A DNA stretch of 64,000 nt from Bacillota bacterium (lineage in GTDB: Bacteria > Bacillota_I > Bacilli_A > Izemoplasmatales > Hujiaoplasmataceae), in assembly GCA_018816905.1 (NCBI GenBank), contig JAHIVB010000006.1, forward strand, positions 98,632-162,631, written 5' to 3'. The first letter of the stretch is position 1. Each line of letters begins with the position of its first letter. The notes beneath the pieces were generated by a model. The model saw nothing but the letters and a program-made list of their open reading frames with translations, was not told where the DNA came from and made no database searches. Position numbers and translations under genes: made by a program. Shown piece after piece: positions 43,595-51,695 of the stretch.

Positions 43595-44302
43595 CTAGTC
43601 TTTTAGTTCTTTATAAATCGTCGCAATGGCGGTCATCGCCGCTTGTCTTTGAATCGATTCCCTGTCTCCAGTAAAAAAGCAAGATAGGACTTGAATGTTC
43701 TCTAAAATCTTGATTCCAATAAAAACCGTTCCAACTGGGGTATTCAAGTTATCAGATGTTGGCCCCGCTACTCCAGTAACTGAAATGCAAATATCTGAGT
43801 TTGTCAATCGTGAAAGCCCCTCAACCATTTCCAAAGCGACTTCTTTTGAAGTAACGCCATACTCATTCAATGTTTGTGACTGCACGTTTACCAATTTCAT
43901 CTTCGCTTCATCGGAATAAACCACATAACTTTCTTTTAGTACTTTGGATGCATTCTCAATACCGGTAATCAATGCAGAAATCAATCCGCCCGTCATCGAT
44001 TCTGCAGAAGATATCCAAAGATGTTGTTTGATCAAAGTCTCGACCAGTAATTGAGGATAGGTTTGATTCGGTCCGATGAGAAGATATTCAGAAAAACGTT
44101 CAACCATTTGTTTCTTAACGCGGTTAAATGCTCGGAGATGTTCCGATTTGATTCGAATCTCAACGACACCTGTTTCATTTGTGAGAACCCATTCAACGGA
44201 TTTAAAACCCTTGGCTTCAATCAGCTTTCTCACTTCTAGCAAGGAAATCCCAAATAATTGATACTCCTCACTATAAATCACTTTCCCTTTATCGATGCTC
44301 AT
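43595..44302 (-). CDS. CinA C-terminal domain (nicotinamide-nucleotide amidohydrolase-like) protein
   Basis: Protein of 235 aa. Residues about 80-230 form a CinA-C domain: AESMTGGLISALIT, SYVVYSDEAKMKLVNV, VSVTGVAGP-like ISVTGVAGP and PVGTVFIGI, consistent with the PncC deamidase of NMN recycling. The first 75 residues (a small alpha/beta region) are not the molybdopterin-binding domain of full CinA and are not recognised. It lies ten bases downstream of ychF with AGGAG before the ATG. Confidence 0.88.
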   Translation of the reverse strand: MSIDKGKVIYSEEYQLFGISLLEVRKLIEAKGFKSVEWVLTNETGVVEIRIKSEHLRAFNRVKKQMVERFSEYLLIGPNQTYPQLLVETLIKQHLWISSAESMTGGLISALITGIENASKVLKESYVVYSDEAKMKLVNVQSQTLNEYGVTSKEVALEMVEGLSRLTNSDICISVTGVAGPTSDNLNTPVGTVFIGIKILENIQVLSCFFTGDRESIQRQAAMTAIATIYKELKD

Positions 44303-44311
44303 ATACGACTC

Positions 44312-45415
44312 CTATAGATTGAATCTAAAATGAAAGATGTCTCCGTCTTGAGCAATGTATTCTTTTCCTTCAAGACGGAACCTGCCCATTTCTTTTGCTT
44401 TGGATTCAGAACCGGCTCTCATCAAATCATCGAAATGAATGGTTTCGGCGCGGATAAATCCTTTTTGAAAATCGGTATGAATAATTCCTGCACACTCCGG
44501 TGCTTTGGAACCTTTTTTAAATGTCCATGCGCGAACTTCTTTTTCTCCTGCGGTAAAGAAGGTTTGAAGGCCAAGCATGTCATAACTCTTGTTGATGAGA
44601 TCGACCAACCCGGATTCTTTCATGCCCATGTCTTCTAAAAACATCTGTTTGTCTTCATCACTTAATTCAGAAAGTTCTTGTTCAATCTTCGCGGAAATAA
44701 TGCAATTTCTTGCGCCTTCTTTGAGCGCGAGTTCACTGACGGCTAATACATGAATATTACCATCATAATCCAGTAATTCTTCTTCACTTACATTACAAAC
44801 ATAAAGCATTGGCTTTGCGGTTAAAAAAGAAAAATTCTTGATGATTTTCCACTCAGATTCCGCAAGCGGAAGTGCTCTGATTGGAATTTCATCCATCAAA
44901 GCCTGATTCAATCTTGAAAGGAGCTCATATTCTTCAATCGCTTCCTTGTCAGTCCGGAGCTCAGCTCTTTTTTTGATTTTCGGTATTCTTTTTTCGATGA
45001 CGTCAATATCCGCAAAAATCAATTCCAACTTGATCGTTTCAATGTCTCTAAGTGGATTGATGGATCCTTCCACATGAACAACGTTATCGTCTTCAAAACA
45101 TCGAACGACTTGACATATGGCATCACAAGATCGAATGTGACTTAAAAACTGGTTTCCAAGTCCTTCCCCTTTGGAAGCCCCTTTGACCAGTCCTGCGACG
45201 TCAGTAAATTCAAATGTCGTATAAATCGTTTTTTTCGGTTGATACATTTCCACCAAAGCATCGACTCGTTTATCTGGCACTTCCACGACTCCAACGTTCG
45301 GATCGATGGTTGCGAATGGATAATTCGCGGCCAATACTTTGGATTTTGTTATTGCATTAAAGAGAGTCGATTTGCCTACATTAGGCAATCCGACGATTCC
45401 TGCTGTCAGTCCCAT
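44312..45415 (-). CDS. ychF: Ribosome-binding ATPase YchF
   Basis: Obg-family ATPase of 367 aa: Walker A GLPNVGKSTLFNAIT, then YPFATIDPN, TDVAGLVKGASKGEGLGNQFLS and C-terminal TGS-like domain (FFTAGEKEVRAWTF, IHTDFQKGFIRAE). It associates with ribosomes and takes part in stress responses in other bacteria. The ATG is preceded by AGGAG at eight bases; an upstream GTG is less likely. Confidence 0.95.
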   Translation of the reverse strand: MGLTAGIVGLPNVGKSTLFNAITKSKVLAANYPFATIDPNVGVVEVPDKRVDALVEMYQPKKTIYTTFEFTDVAGLVKGASKGEGLGNQFLSHIRSCDAICQVVRCFEDDNVVHVEGSINPLRDIETIKLELIFADIDVIEKRIPKIKKRAELRTDKEAIEEYELLSRLNQALMDEIPIRALPLAESEWKIIKNFSFLTAKPMLYVCNVSEEELLDYDGNIHVLAVSELALKEGARNCIISAKIEQELSELSDEDKQMFLEDMGMKESGLVDLINKSYDMLGLQTFFTAGEKEVRAWTFKKGSKAPECAGIIHTDFQKGFIRAETIHFDDLMRAGSESKAKEMGRFRLEGKEYIAQDGDIFHFRFNL

Positions 45416-45443
45416 TTTTTTCACTCCTAAATTTCACTAGTCT

Positions 45444-45472
45444 ATTGTATCAAATATGAAGCCTCTTTACAA
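45444..45472 (-). promoter_or_regulatory. Promoter of ychF
   Basis: TTGTAA and TACAAT on the minus strand with a 17-base spacer, followed by the ychF start about 30 bases later. Confidence 0.6.
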
Positions 45473-45502
45473 GAAAACTAGAAAAAATCAACCCTGAAAG
45501 CA

Positions 45503-45531
45503 TTGACTTTTCGCGGTTAAAAACCTATAAT
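45503..45531 (+). promoter_or_regulatory. Promoter of hydrogenase operon
   Basis: TTGACT (five of six) and a perfect TATAAT separated by 17 bases. Transcription would start near 45538 and leave a leader of about 205 bases before the first gene. Confidence 0.8.
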
Positions 45532-45537
45532 GGAAAT

Positions 45538-45745
45538 AGCGTGAATTTTAAATGGACGGGAGGATAGTCAAACTTAACAAAGCTACATAAATTTTCTATC
45601 GGTGATAGCTTTATACCGAATTCATGAATGAACACGTCTAAGTAAAAATCATAGACGATCTTTATCGAATTCAAATAAAAATTGAATCGTTCAATCTCTA
45701 AGGGTTTTGCTTGGACAACTATGAATTACTCAAGGAGGGAACTAT
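45538..45745 (+). promoter_or_regulatory. Structured hydrogenase leader (candidate regulatory RNA)
   Basis: Unusually long leader for this window. Local pairings visible: AAAGCTA with TAGCTTT enclosing the hairpin CTATC-GGT-GATAG, then CGTCTA with TAGACG, then TTGAATCGTTCAA. A ribosome binding site CAAGGAGGG ends it. No known riboswitch class is recognised. It could control hydrogenase expression in response to a metal, redox or cofactor signal; this is inference. Confidence 0.35.
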
Positions 45746-46204
45746 ATGTTATTAGACATGATACTAAACAAGTATCCTGCGCAAGAAGATTCGTTAATCG
45801 AAATTCTTCTTGAGTTTCAAGATGCAAAAAGTAGCCATTTTATATCGGAGGCTGAAGTTAAGCAAATTGCATCCTATCTACAAATTTCCGAAGCCAAAGT
45901 ATGCAGCGTGATATCGTTCTATACTTTTTTTCGCACGGAACAAAAAGGGCAACACATCATTCAAGTCTGTAGAGGCGTGCCTTGCCATGTAACTGCAGAC
46001 ATCAACATCGTTAAAATTATCGAGAAAGAACTCGGAATCAAAGTGGATGAAACCACGGAGAACAAAAAATTCACATTGGAATATACTAGTTGTTTAGGAC
46101 TATGCGACAAAGCACCAGTCATGAGAATCGACGACAAAATCTATACCAATTTGACTGAAAACAAAATCAAAGCGATTTTGGCCGAGTACAGGGTGTATAA
46201 CTAA
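45746..46204 (+). CDS. hydC: NuoE-like [2Fe-2S] hydrogenase subunit (HydC-type)
   Basis: Subunit of 152 aa homologous to NuoE: thioredoxin-like fold with four Cys ligands in CRGVPCHV and CLGLCDKAPVM. It carries electrons between NADH and the hydrogenase. First gene of the hydrogenase operon with AAGGAGGG before the ATG; the last base of its stop is the first of the next gene's ATG. Confidence 0.9.
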   Translation: MLLDMILNKYPAQEDSLIEILLEFQDAKSSHFISEAEVKQIASYLQISEAKVCSVISFYTFFRTEQKGQHIIQVCRGVPCHVTADINIVKIIEKELGIKVDETTENKKFTLEYTSCLGLCDKAPVMRIDDKIYTNLTENKIKAILAEYRVYN

Positions 46205-47463
46205 TGAAAGAGATGAAAGTGATTTCGAAACGCTTTGACAAAGTCAATCCGTTATCAATCCAAGACTATATCAATACAAACGGTTATACTTTTCTAAAAA
46301 AAGCAATCAAAATGGAACGCATTTCGATTATTGAAGAAGTCGAAGCGTCCTATCTAAGAGGCCGTGGTGGTGCAGGTTTCCCGACTCACATCAAAATGAT
46401 GGGACTCGCAAAAGAAACCAGCATGCCAAAATATATCATCTGTAACGCAGATGAAGGTGAACCAGGCAACTTCAAGGACAGAGCCATCCTTGAAAAAGAT
46501 CCTTACGCAGTAATTGAAGGCATGACAATCGTCGCATACGCAACCGGAGCGACAAAAGGATATGTCTATATTAGAGGAGAATACTTAGAAGCTCTCAAAA
46601 TCATGAAGCATTGCATTCAAGAAGCAACTGAAAACAATCTTTTAGGAAACAATATCCTAGGAGAAAAATTCAACTTTACGCTTGAAGTCAGAAGCGGAGC
46701 TGGATCCTATGTTTGCGGAGAAGAATTCGCATTGATCGAATCCATCGAAGGAAAACCAGGAAGAACGAGAATCAAACCTCCGTTCCCAACTCAAAAGGGA
46801 GTTTTCAATCAACCGACAATGATTAGCAATGTAGAAACATTCGCAAACATTCCATTCATCATCGAAATCGGTGGAAAAGAATATCATAAGATTGGTACTC
46901 CTTCTTCTACCGGCACAAAACTACTTTCTCTTTCCGGAAATATTAAAAACCCGGGAGTTTATGAAGTCCCATTTGGAGTTACCATCCGCGCCGTCATCGA
47001 AGAACTCGGTGGAGGAACACTCAATAATCGTAAAATCAAGATGATTCAACTAGGTGGATCTTGTGGACCTATCATCCCGGAATACATGCTAGACATGATT
47101 ATCGATTATGAACGTTTTGAAGAATTCGAATCCAAAACCGGAAGTGGCGCTATCATTGTCATGGACGACCGTTCCGATATTTTCGACATTTTGATGAACA
47201 CTGTATTGTTCTTTGAACATGAATCTTGTGGAAAATGCGTTCCTTGTAGAGAAGGCCATGTTCAATTATTAAAGATTATTGACAAATTTGTCAAAAGAAC
47301 CGCTTCATCCAAAGATTTGGATTCTTTGGAATCCTTAGCACGGGTCATGCATCAAACGTCACTTTGTGGTCTCGGACAATCATCCCCGACTTCAATCATC
47401 TCGACCATTAGATTTTTCAGAGATGAATACCTGGACCGGATTGACCATCCGGCATCCAACTAA
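46204..47463 (+). CDS. hydB: NuoF-like NADH- and FMN-binding hydrogenase subunit (HydB-type)
   Basis: Subunit of 419 aa. The FMN/NADH site shows RGRGGAGFPTHIKM, NADEGEPGNFKDR and GAGSYVCGEEFALIES; the C-terminal [4Fe-4S] motif is ESCGKCVPCREG. It lacks the N-terminal thioredoxin-like and C-terminal ferredoxin domains found in several bifurcating HydB proteins, so the electron path may be simpler here. Hydride from NAD(P)H enters here. It is coupled to both neighbours. Confidence 0.93.
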   Translation: MKEMKVISKRFDKVNPLSIQDYINTNGYTFLKKAIKMERISIIEEVEASYLRGRGGAGFPTHIKMMGLAKETSMPKYIICNADEGEPGNFKDRAILEKDPYAVIEGMTIVAYATGATKGYVYIRGEYLEALKIMKHCIQEATENNLLGNNILGEKFNFTLEVRSGAGSYVCGEEFALIESIEGKPGRTRIKPPFPTQKGVFNQPTMISNVETFANIPFIIEIGGKEYHKIGTPSSTGTKLLSLSGNIKNPGVYEVPFGVTIRAVIEELGGGTLNNRKIKMIQLGGSCGPIIPEYMLDMIIDYERFEEFESKTGSGAIIVMDDRSDIFDILMNTVLFFEHESCGKCVPCREGHVQLLKIIDKFVKRTASSKDLDSLESLARVMHQTSLCGLGQSSPTSIISTIRFFRDEYLDRIDHPASN

Positions 47464-47475
47464 GGGAGGCTCATC

Positions 47476-49233
47476 ATGGCAAAATTAAGAATTAATAACA
47501 TCGACATCGAAGTCGAAGATAATTTAACCATCCTCAACGCAGCGAAAAAATATAATATCAATATTCCAACACTTTGTAACTACCCTGACTTGCACATCAA
47601 TTCAGAATGCAGAATCTGCGTTGTTGAAATTGAAGGCAGAAAAGGTCTCGTCACTTCTTGTTCTACACCAGTACGTGATGGAATGGTAATTAAAACCAAT
47701 TCTCCTCGCGTTTTGAATGCAAGAAAAACAATCACAGAACTGATTCTTGCGAACCACGATTCCAATTGCAACGCTTGCGCTAAGAACATGAACTGCGAAT
47801 TGCAGAATCTATCTAGCGTTCTCGGTATTGATAAATCAAGATTTGAATCGACTTTAGAAATCGCACCGATTGACGAAGACAATCCATCATTGATGAGAAA
47901 CCCCAATCGTTGTATCAAGTGCGGAAGATGCGTTATCGTTTGTAAAGAAGTTCAATCGACCAACGTACTCGAACTCATGGGAAGAAGTCATGCTTTAACC
48001 GTTACCCCTGCTTTTGGAAAATTCCTTTCTTCCGAAGAATGCACATTCTGCGGACAATGCTCTAGTGTTTGCCCTGTTGGCGCAATCATGGAAAAAGATG
48101 AAACAGATAAAGTATGGGCAGCCATCAATAACGATAACAAACGCGTCATCGTTCAAATCGCTCCCGCAGTCAGAGTTTCTTTAGGTGAAGAACTTGGTAT
48201 GGCTCCAGGATCCATCGTAACTGGTAAAATCGTCAGCGCATTGAAATTAATCGGTTTTGACGATGTATTCGATACTGATTTTACAGCTGATTTAACTATT
48301 ATCGAAGAAGGAAACGAATTGATTCAAAGAGTCACAACCGGTGGAACACTGCCAATGATTACAAGTTGCTGCCCGGGATGGATCAATTTCGCAGAACAAA
48401 ACTTCCCAGAAATCCTTCCCAATATTTCTACCTGTAAATCTCCTCAACAAATGTTTGGAGCTTTATCAAAATCATATTTTACAGAAAAAGTTGGAATTAA
48501 AAAAGAAGATTTGTTCGTTGTTTCAATCATGCCTTGTACGGCAAAGAAATACGAAGCTCAAAGACCTGAAATGTCCGTAGACGGAAAGCATCCTGACGTT
48601 GACGTCGTATTAACCGTTAGAGAACTTGGAAAGATGATCAAACAAATGGGAATCGACTTCAAGACTTTAGAAGACACCAAATTTGACAATCCTTTCGGTA
48701 TTACTACCGGTGCAGCTGCCATCTTTGGTAACACCGGCGGTGTTATGGAAGCAGCTCTACGTACCGTATATGAAGTAGTAAACAAAAAACCACTTGAAAA
48801 CATCGATTTCAAAGATGTCCGTGGCCTTGATGGTTTCAAAGAAACAACCGTTAATTTAGGCGGAATGGATGTTAAAGTTGCAGTCGTTCATACCCTTGCA
48901 AATGCTAGAATCATCGCAGAACAAATCAAGAACGGCACTTCTCCTTATGCATTTATTGAAGTCATGGCTTGCCCTGGCGGATGTATTGGTGGAGGCGGAA
49001 CACCTTATGGAACCAACACTTCCGTTCGTCAAAAAAGAATCGATGCTCTCTATGAAGTCGATGGCGCGATGGCAATTCGTAAATCACATGAAAATCCATC
49101 TATCACCAAGATTTATGAAGAGTATTTGATTAAACCACTTGGAGAGAAATCTCATCATCTTCTCCATACTCATTACCATGCAAGAAAAGTGAAACATAAC
49201 GAAGATAAAAAGAACGTTATGGCTACCTACTAA
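47476..49233 (+). CDS. hydA: [FeFe] hydrogenase catalytic subunit (HydA-type)
   Basis: Catalytic subunit of 585 aa, M3-like modular form. N-terminal [2Fe-2S] (Cys34, 45, 48, 62), HxxxC-type cluster (DSNCNACAKNMNCELQ), two [4Fe-4S] motifs (RCIKCGRCVIVCKE, CTFCGQCSSVCPVG) and the H-cluster motifs TSCCPGW, MPCTAKKYEAQRPE and ACPGGCIGGGG. The C-terminal LLHTHYHARK is typical. With the NuoE- and NuoF-like proteins it forms an NAD-dependent, possibly electron-bifurcating hydrogenase that releases H2 during fermentation. The maturases HydE, HydF and HydG are not in the window and must be elsewhere. Confidence 0.95.
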   Translation: MAKLRINNIDIEVEDNLTILNAAKKYNINIPTLCNYPDLHINSECRICVVEIEGRKGLVTSCSTPVRDGMVIKTNSPRVLNARKTITELILANHDSNCNACAKNMNCELQNLSSVLGIDKSRFESTLEIAPIDEDNPSLMRNPNRCIKCGRCVIVCKEVQSTNVLELMGRSHALTVTPAFGKFLSSEECTFCGQCSSVCPVGAIMEKDETDKVWAAINNDNKRVIVQIAPAVRVSLGEELGMAPGSIVTGKIVSALKLIGFDDVFDTDFTADLTIIEEGNELIQRVTTGGTLPMITSCCPGWINFAEQNFPEILPNISTCKSPQQMFGALSKSYFTEKVGIKKEDLFVVSIMPCTAKKYEAQRPEMSVDGKHPDVDVVLTVRELGKMIKQMGIDFKTLEDTKFDNPFGITTGAAAIFGNTGGVMEAALRTVYEVVNKKPLENIDFKDVRGLDGFKETTVNLGGMDVKVAVVHTLANARIIAEQIKNGTSPYAFIEVMACPGGCIGGGGTPYGTNTSVRQKRIDALYEVDGAMAIRKSHENPSITKIYEEYLIKPLGEKSHHLLHTHYHARKVKHNEDKKNVMATY

Positions 49234-49244
49234 CAATCAAACAT

Positions 49245-49282
49245 AAAAAAGACGGTTATCGTAATTGATAATCGTCTTTTTA
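49245..49282 (+). terminator. Terminator of hydrogenase operon
   Basis: AAAGACGGTTATC and GATAATCGTCTTT form a stem with one mismatch and a six-base loop, followed by TTTTT. Confidence 0.88.
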
Positions 49283-49343
49283 CTTGTGAAAATGATTTAT
49301 TTTTCTAATTTAAATATTTCAAAGGGACAAACACAATCTTGGA

Positions 49344-50717
49344 TTACCCCAAAGTTTCAATCTCATTCGTGACTGGGTTTATTCTGTAAAGTGATGTGTT
49401 TCCGAACGTACCTACATAGAACCAATGATTGATCACTTGTAAATAAGTGTCGTTTCCTTGGAGAGCCATGAATTGAGTACTTACCATCGTATCTAAATCT
49501 ATCTTGTATATACTCGCTGACGTTCCTGAAATGGCATACAAATTTTCTCCGTCGAAATTCAAACTGTGAAGATTTCCTCCTAGTGCATCCATTATCTTAA
49601 CCAGCCCGTCTACGGAGTTATAAGTGTATAACCCCATTTGGTCATCAACAGTAAGGATTAATCCGAAGTAGGCAACATAATCATAAGATACTCGATAAAG
49701 AAGAGCCTCGTGGATGATGTCTACATTTTGATCTTCCAAATAAACAATCGTCGATTTCCCCATCCCATCATAGTTCATCACCGATAAATTGACAGTACCG
49801 ATTGGATTGTAATAAACCCTGGTTCCATTAATGTTAAAGTTTTCAAGCCCATATGAGCCGATAGAACTAAAAGATCCTGAAGTAGTGATATATCTTTGAA
49901 GTCCGATATAGGATTGGCTGTACATCTCGAAGGGATATACAATATTAACCCAAGACTGCGTTCTGGACGCATAAATATTTTCTGTTTCCGAAATCGTTGT
50001 GAATACATGATTTTCTAAATGATAAGACATCAAGAATCCAGTTGTACTATCAATGAAATATAGCACTTGGCCATCCAAGTTCAAGAAGGTGGCTCTTCCT
50101 CCTGAAATCAAAGAAAACAATACCGTAGTGTCTTCCGTATCTGGATTATAGGAATAAACACTTGAACCCAGTGAATAATAATGAAGAAGATGTACTGTAT
50201 CAAAAACTGCTAGTCCTTGGTTATTAAGATTTCCATTTGTGTTTCCATAAATCGATGAATGTATTGATAAAACTTCTGTAGCCAAATGATTGTCCACAAC
50301 TTCCTCTACCCATTTTGCATATACCGTTAAAGAATCATCTTCAAAGTCTTCCAGTGATAACATGGAATCTAATGGTATCGTAAAAGTATCATCATCATAA
50401 AACCAACCAGAAAATATATACCCTGATTTCGTCGGATCGGTTGGCATATTTAAACTCACGTTATAAGTCGCAAGTATTGAAGAAACAGAGGTTCCTCCAT
50501 TTGAATTAAAAGTCAAAGTAACCTCTAAAGAAGTAGTTGAGGTTACCAATTCACTAGTGCTTGTACTTTCGGTTCCACTGACTGAAGTCGTTGTGGTTGT
50601 AGACAAAGTTGATGAAGTCGACTCCGTTGTGGTTGATGATTTATCACAACCAATCAATAAGAATGATATCAGAACCATCATAAGGATTGTAAGTCTTTTC
50701 AAAAGAACAGAGCACAT
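49344..50717 (-). CDS. Lipoprotein with Thr/Ser linker, InlB-type repeat and propeller-like domain
   Basis: Surface lipoprotein of 457 aa. A signal peptide ends at IGC (about Cys24), then a Ser/Thr-rich linker of about 45 residues, then an InlB-B/Flg_new-type repeat (LTFNSNGGTSV..., GYIFSGWFYDDDTF) and about 300 residues of repeats of Tyr/Ser/Asp-rich strands resembling a DUF5050-type beta-propeller. Surface display and ligand binding are plausible; no specific function is known. GAGGTG precedes the ATG. Confidence 0.8.
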   Translation of the reverse strand: MCSVLLKRLTILMMVLISFLLIGCDKSSTTTESTSSTLSTTTTTSVSGTESTSTSELVTSTTSLEVTLTFNSNGGTSVSSILATYNVSLNMPTDPTKSGYIFSGWFYDDDTFTIPLDSMLSLEDFEDDSLTVYAKWVEEVVDNHLATEVLSIHSSIYGNTNGNLNNQGLAVFDTVHLLHYYSLGSSVYSYNPDTEDTTVLFSLISGGRATFLNLDGQVLYFIDSTTGFLMSYHLENHVFTTISETENIYASRTQSWVNIVYPFEMYSQSYIGLQRYITTSGSFSSIGSYGLENFNINGTRVYYNPIGTVNLSVMNYDGMGKSTIVYLEDQNVDIIHEALLYRVSYDYVAYFGLILTVDDQMGLYTYNSVDGLVKIMDALGGNLHSLNFDGENLYAISGTSASIYKIDLDTMVSTQFMALQGNDTYLQVINHWFYVGTFGNTSLYRINPVTNEIETLG

Positions 50718-50884
50718 ATAGGCACCTCATAGTAAAGATTATTCTAAATTGAACAAAAGAAAATTCAAAACGAACTGGTGTCATTATACCAAGAAGACTG
50801 ATAAAATGAAAGCAATTTTAAATAATAACCAGATAATTCATCGATGAAAATAAAGGTTGAAAAAATCATCATCTATTGTTCAAA

Positions 50885-50913
50885 AAAGCGAGGCATTCGA
50901 TTCGCCTCGCTTT
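50885..50913 (-). terminator. Terminator after tatD
   Basis: AAAGCGAGGC and GCCTCGCTTT form a ten-base perfect stem with a nine-base loop; on the minus strand a T-run follows. Confidence 0.9.
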
Positions 50914-50920
50914 CATCTAT

Positions 50921-51694
50921 TTACACTTGGATTTTAAATATTTGAAGTGCATTTTGAGTTGTGAAATCCCTAACTTCATCATACGGGATTTCCTTTATTT
51001 TTGCGATTTCTTTTGCAATCAAATGAAGATAGGAAGGATCGTTTTTCTTCCCTCTGTATGGGTGAGGAGTTAAATAGGGAGCATCGGTTTCAATCAAAAG
51101 ATATTGGCTGTCAATCCCTTTGACGACTTCTTTTGGAACCCTTGCATTCTTGAATGTAACCGGACCGCCCATCGAAATCATCATGTTGGATTTTATGAAT
51201 TCATGTGCCGATTCAAGACTCCCTGAATAACAGTGCATGATTCCTCTTGTGTTTGGAAGTTTGACGTTTTTGATAATTGAAAGTGTATCCTCAAGCGCAT
51301 CTCTCATATGAACTGAAAAAGGAAGATTGTATTTTTCAGCCAATTTGATTTGCCGAATAAATACTTCTTTTTGTTTTTCTTTATGGGTTGCGTCCCAGTA
51401 ATAATCTAGACCAATCTCCCCTACAGCTTTGACCAAAGGGTTCTTCAAGTTTTCTTCCAACCATACAAAGTCATCTTCTGTTACGTTAACTGCATTTGTC
51501 GGATGAAAACCAATGGCCGCATAAACACCTTGAAATCTTTTCGCAATCTCCAATGCTTTCATAGAGGAGTCTTTGTCATATCCTACACAAAGCATATAAG
51601 AAACATCATTAGCATAAACCGAAGGCATCACCTCTTCTAAAAATGGATAGAGTTGATCATCGTTTAAATGAGTATGTGTATCAAACAACATCAT
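50921..51694 (-). CDS. TatD family metal-dependent hydrolase
   Basis: Putative DNase/hydrolase of 257 aa. The family metal ligands are at DTHTHLND (N terminus), GEIGLDYYWD, PFSVHMRDA, GIMHCYSG and ETDAPYLTPHPYRG. TatD proteins have 3'-5' exonuclease activity in other bacteria. Third gene of the AKR-tkt-tatD group, two bases after the tkt stop; the exact start (this ATG or the next) is uncertain by one codon. Confidence 0.92.
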   Translation of the reverse strand: MMLFDTHTHLNDDQLYPFLEEVMPSVYANDVSYMLCVGYDKDSSMKALEIAKRFQGVYAAIGFHPTNAVNVTEDDFVWLEENLKNPLVKAVGEIGLDYYWDATHKEKQKEVFIRQIKLAEKYNLPFSVHMRDALEDTLSIIKNVKLPNTRGIMHCYSGSLESAHEFIKSNMMISMGGPVTFKNARVPKEVVKGIDSQYLLIETDAPYLTPHPYRGKKNDPSYLHLIAKEIAKIKEIPYDEVRDFTTQNALQIFKIQV

Positions 51695-51695
51695 C

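Larger units (their letters stand above)
45425..45745. other. Divergent intergenic region with two promoters and a long leader
   Basis: Contains the leftward ychF promoter, the rightward hydrogenase promoter and about 205 bases of hydrogenase leader. The leader is discussed as a separate candidate structured element. No gene is seen. Confidence 0.6.
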
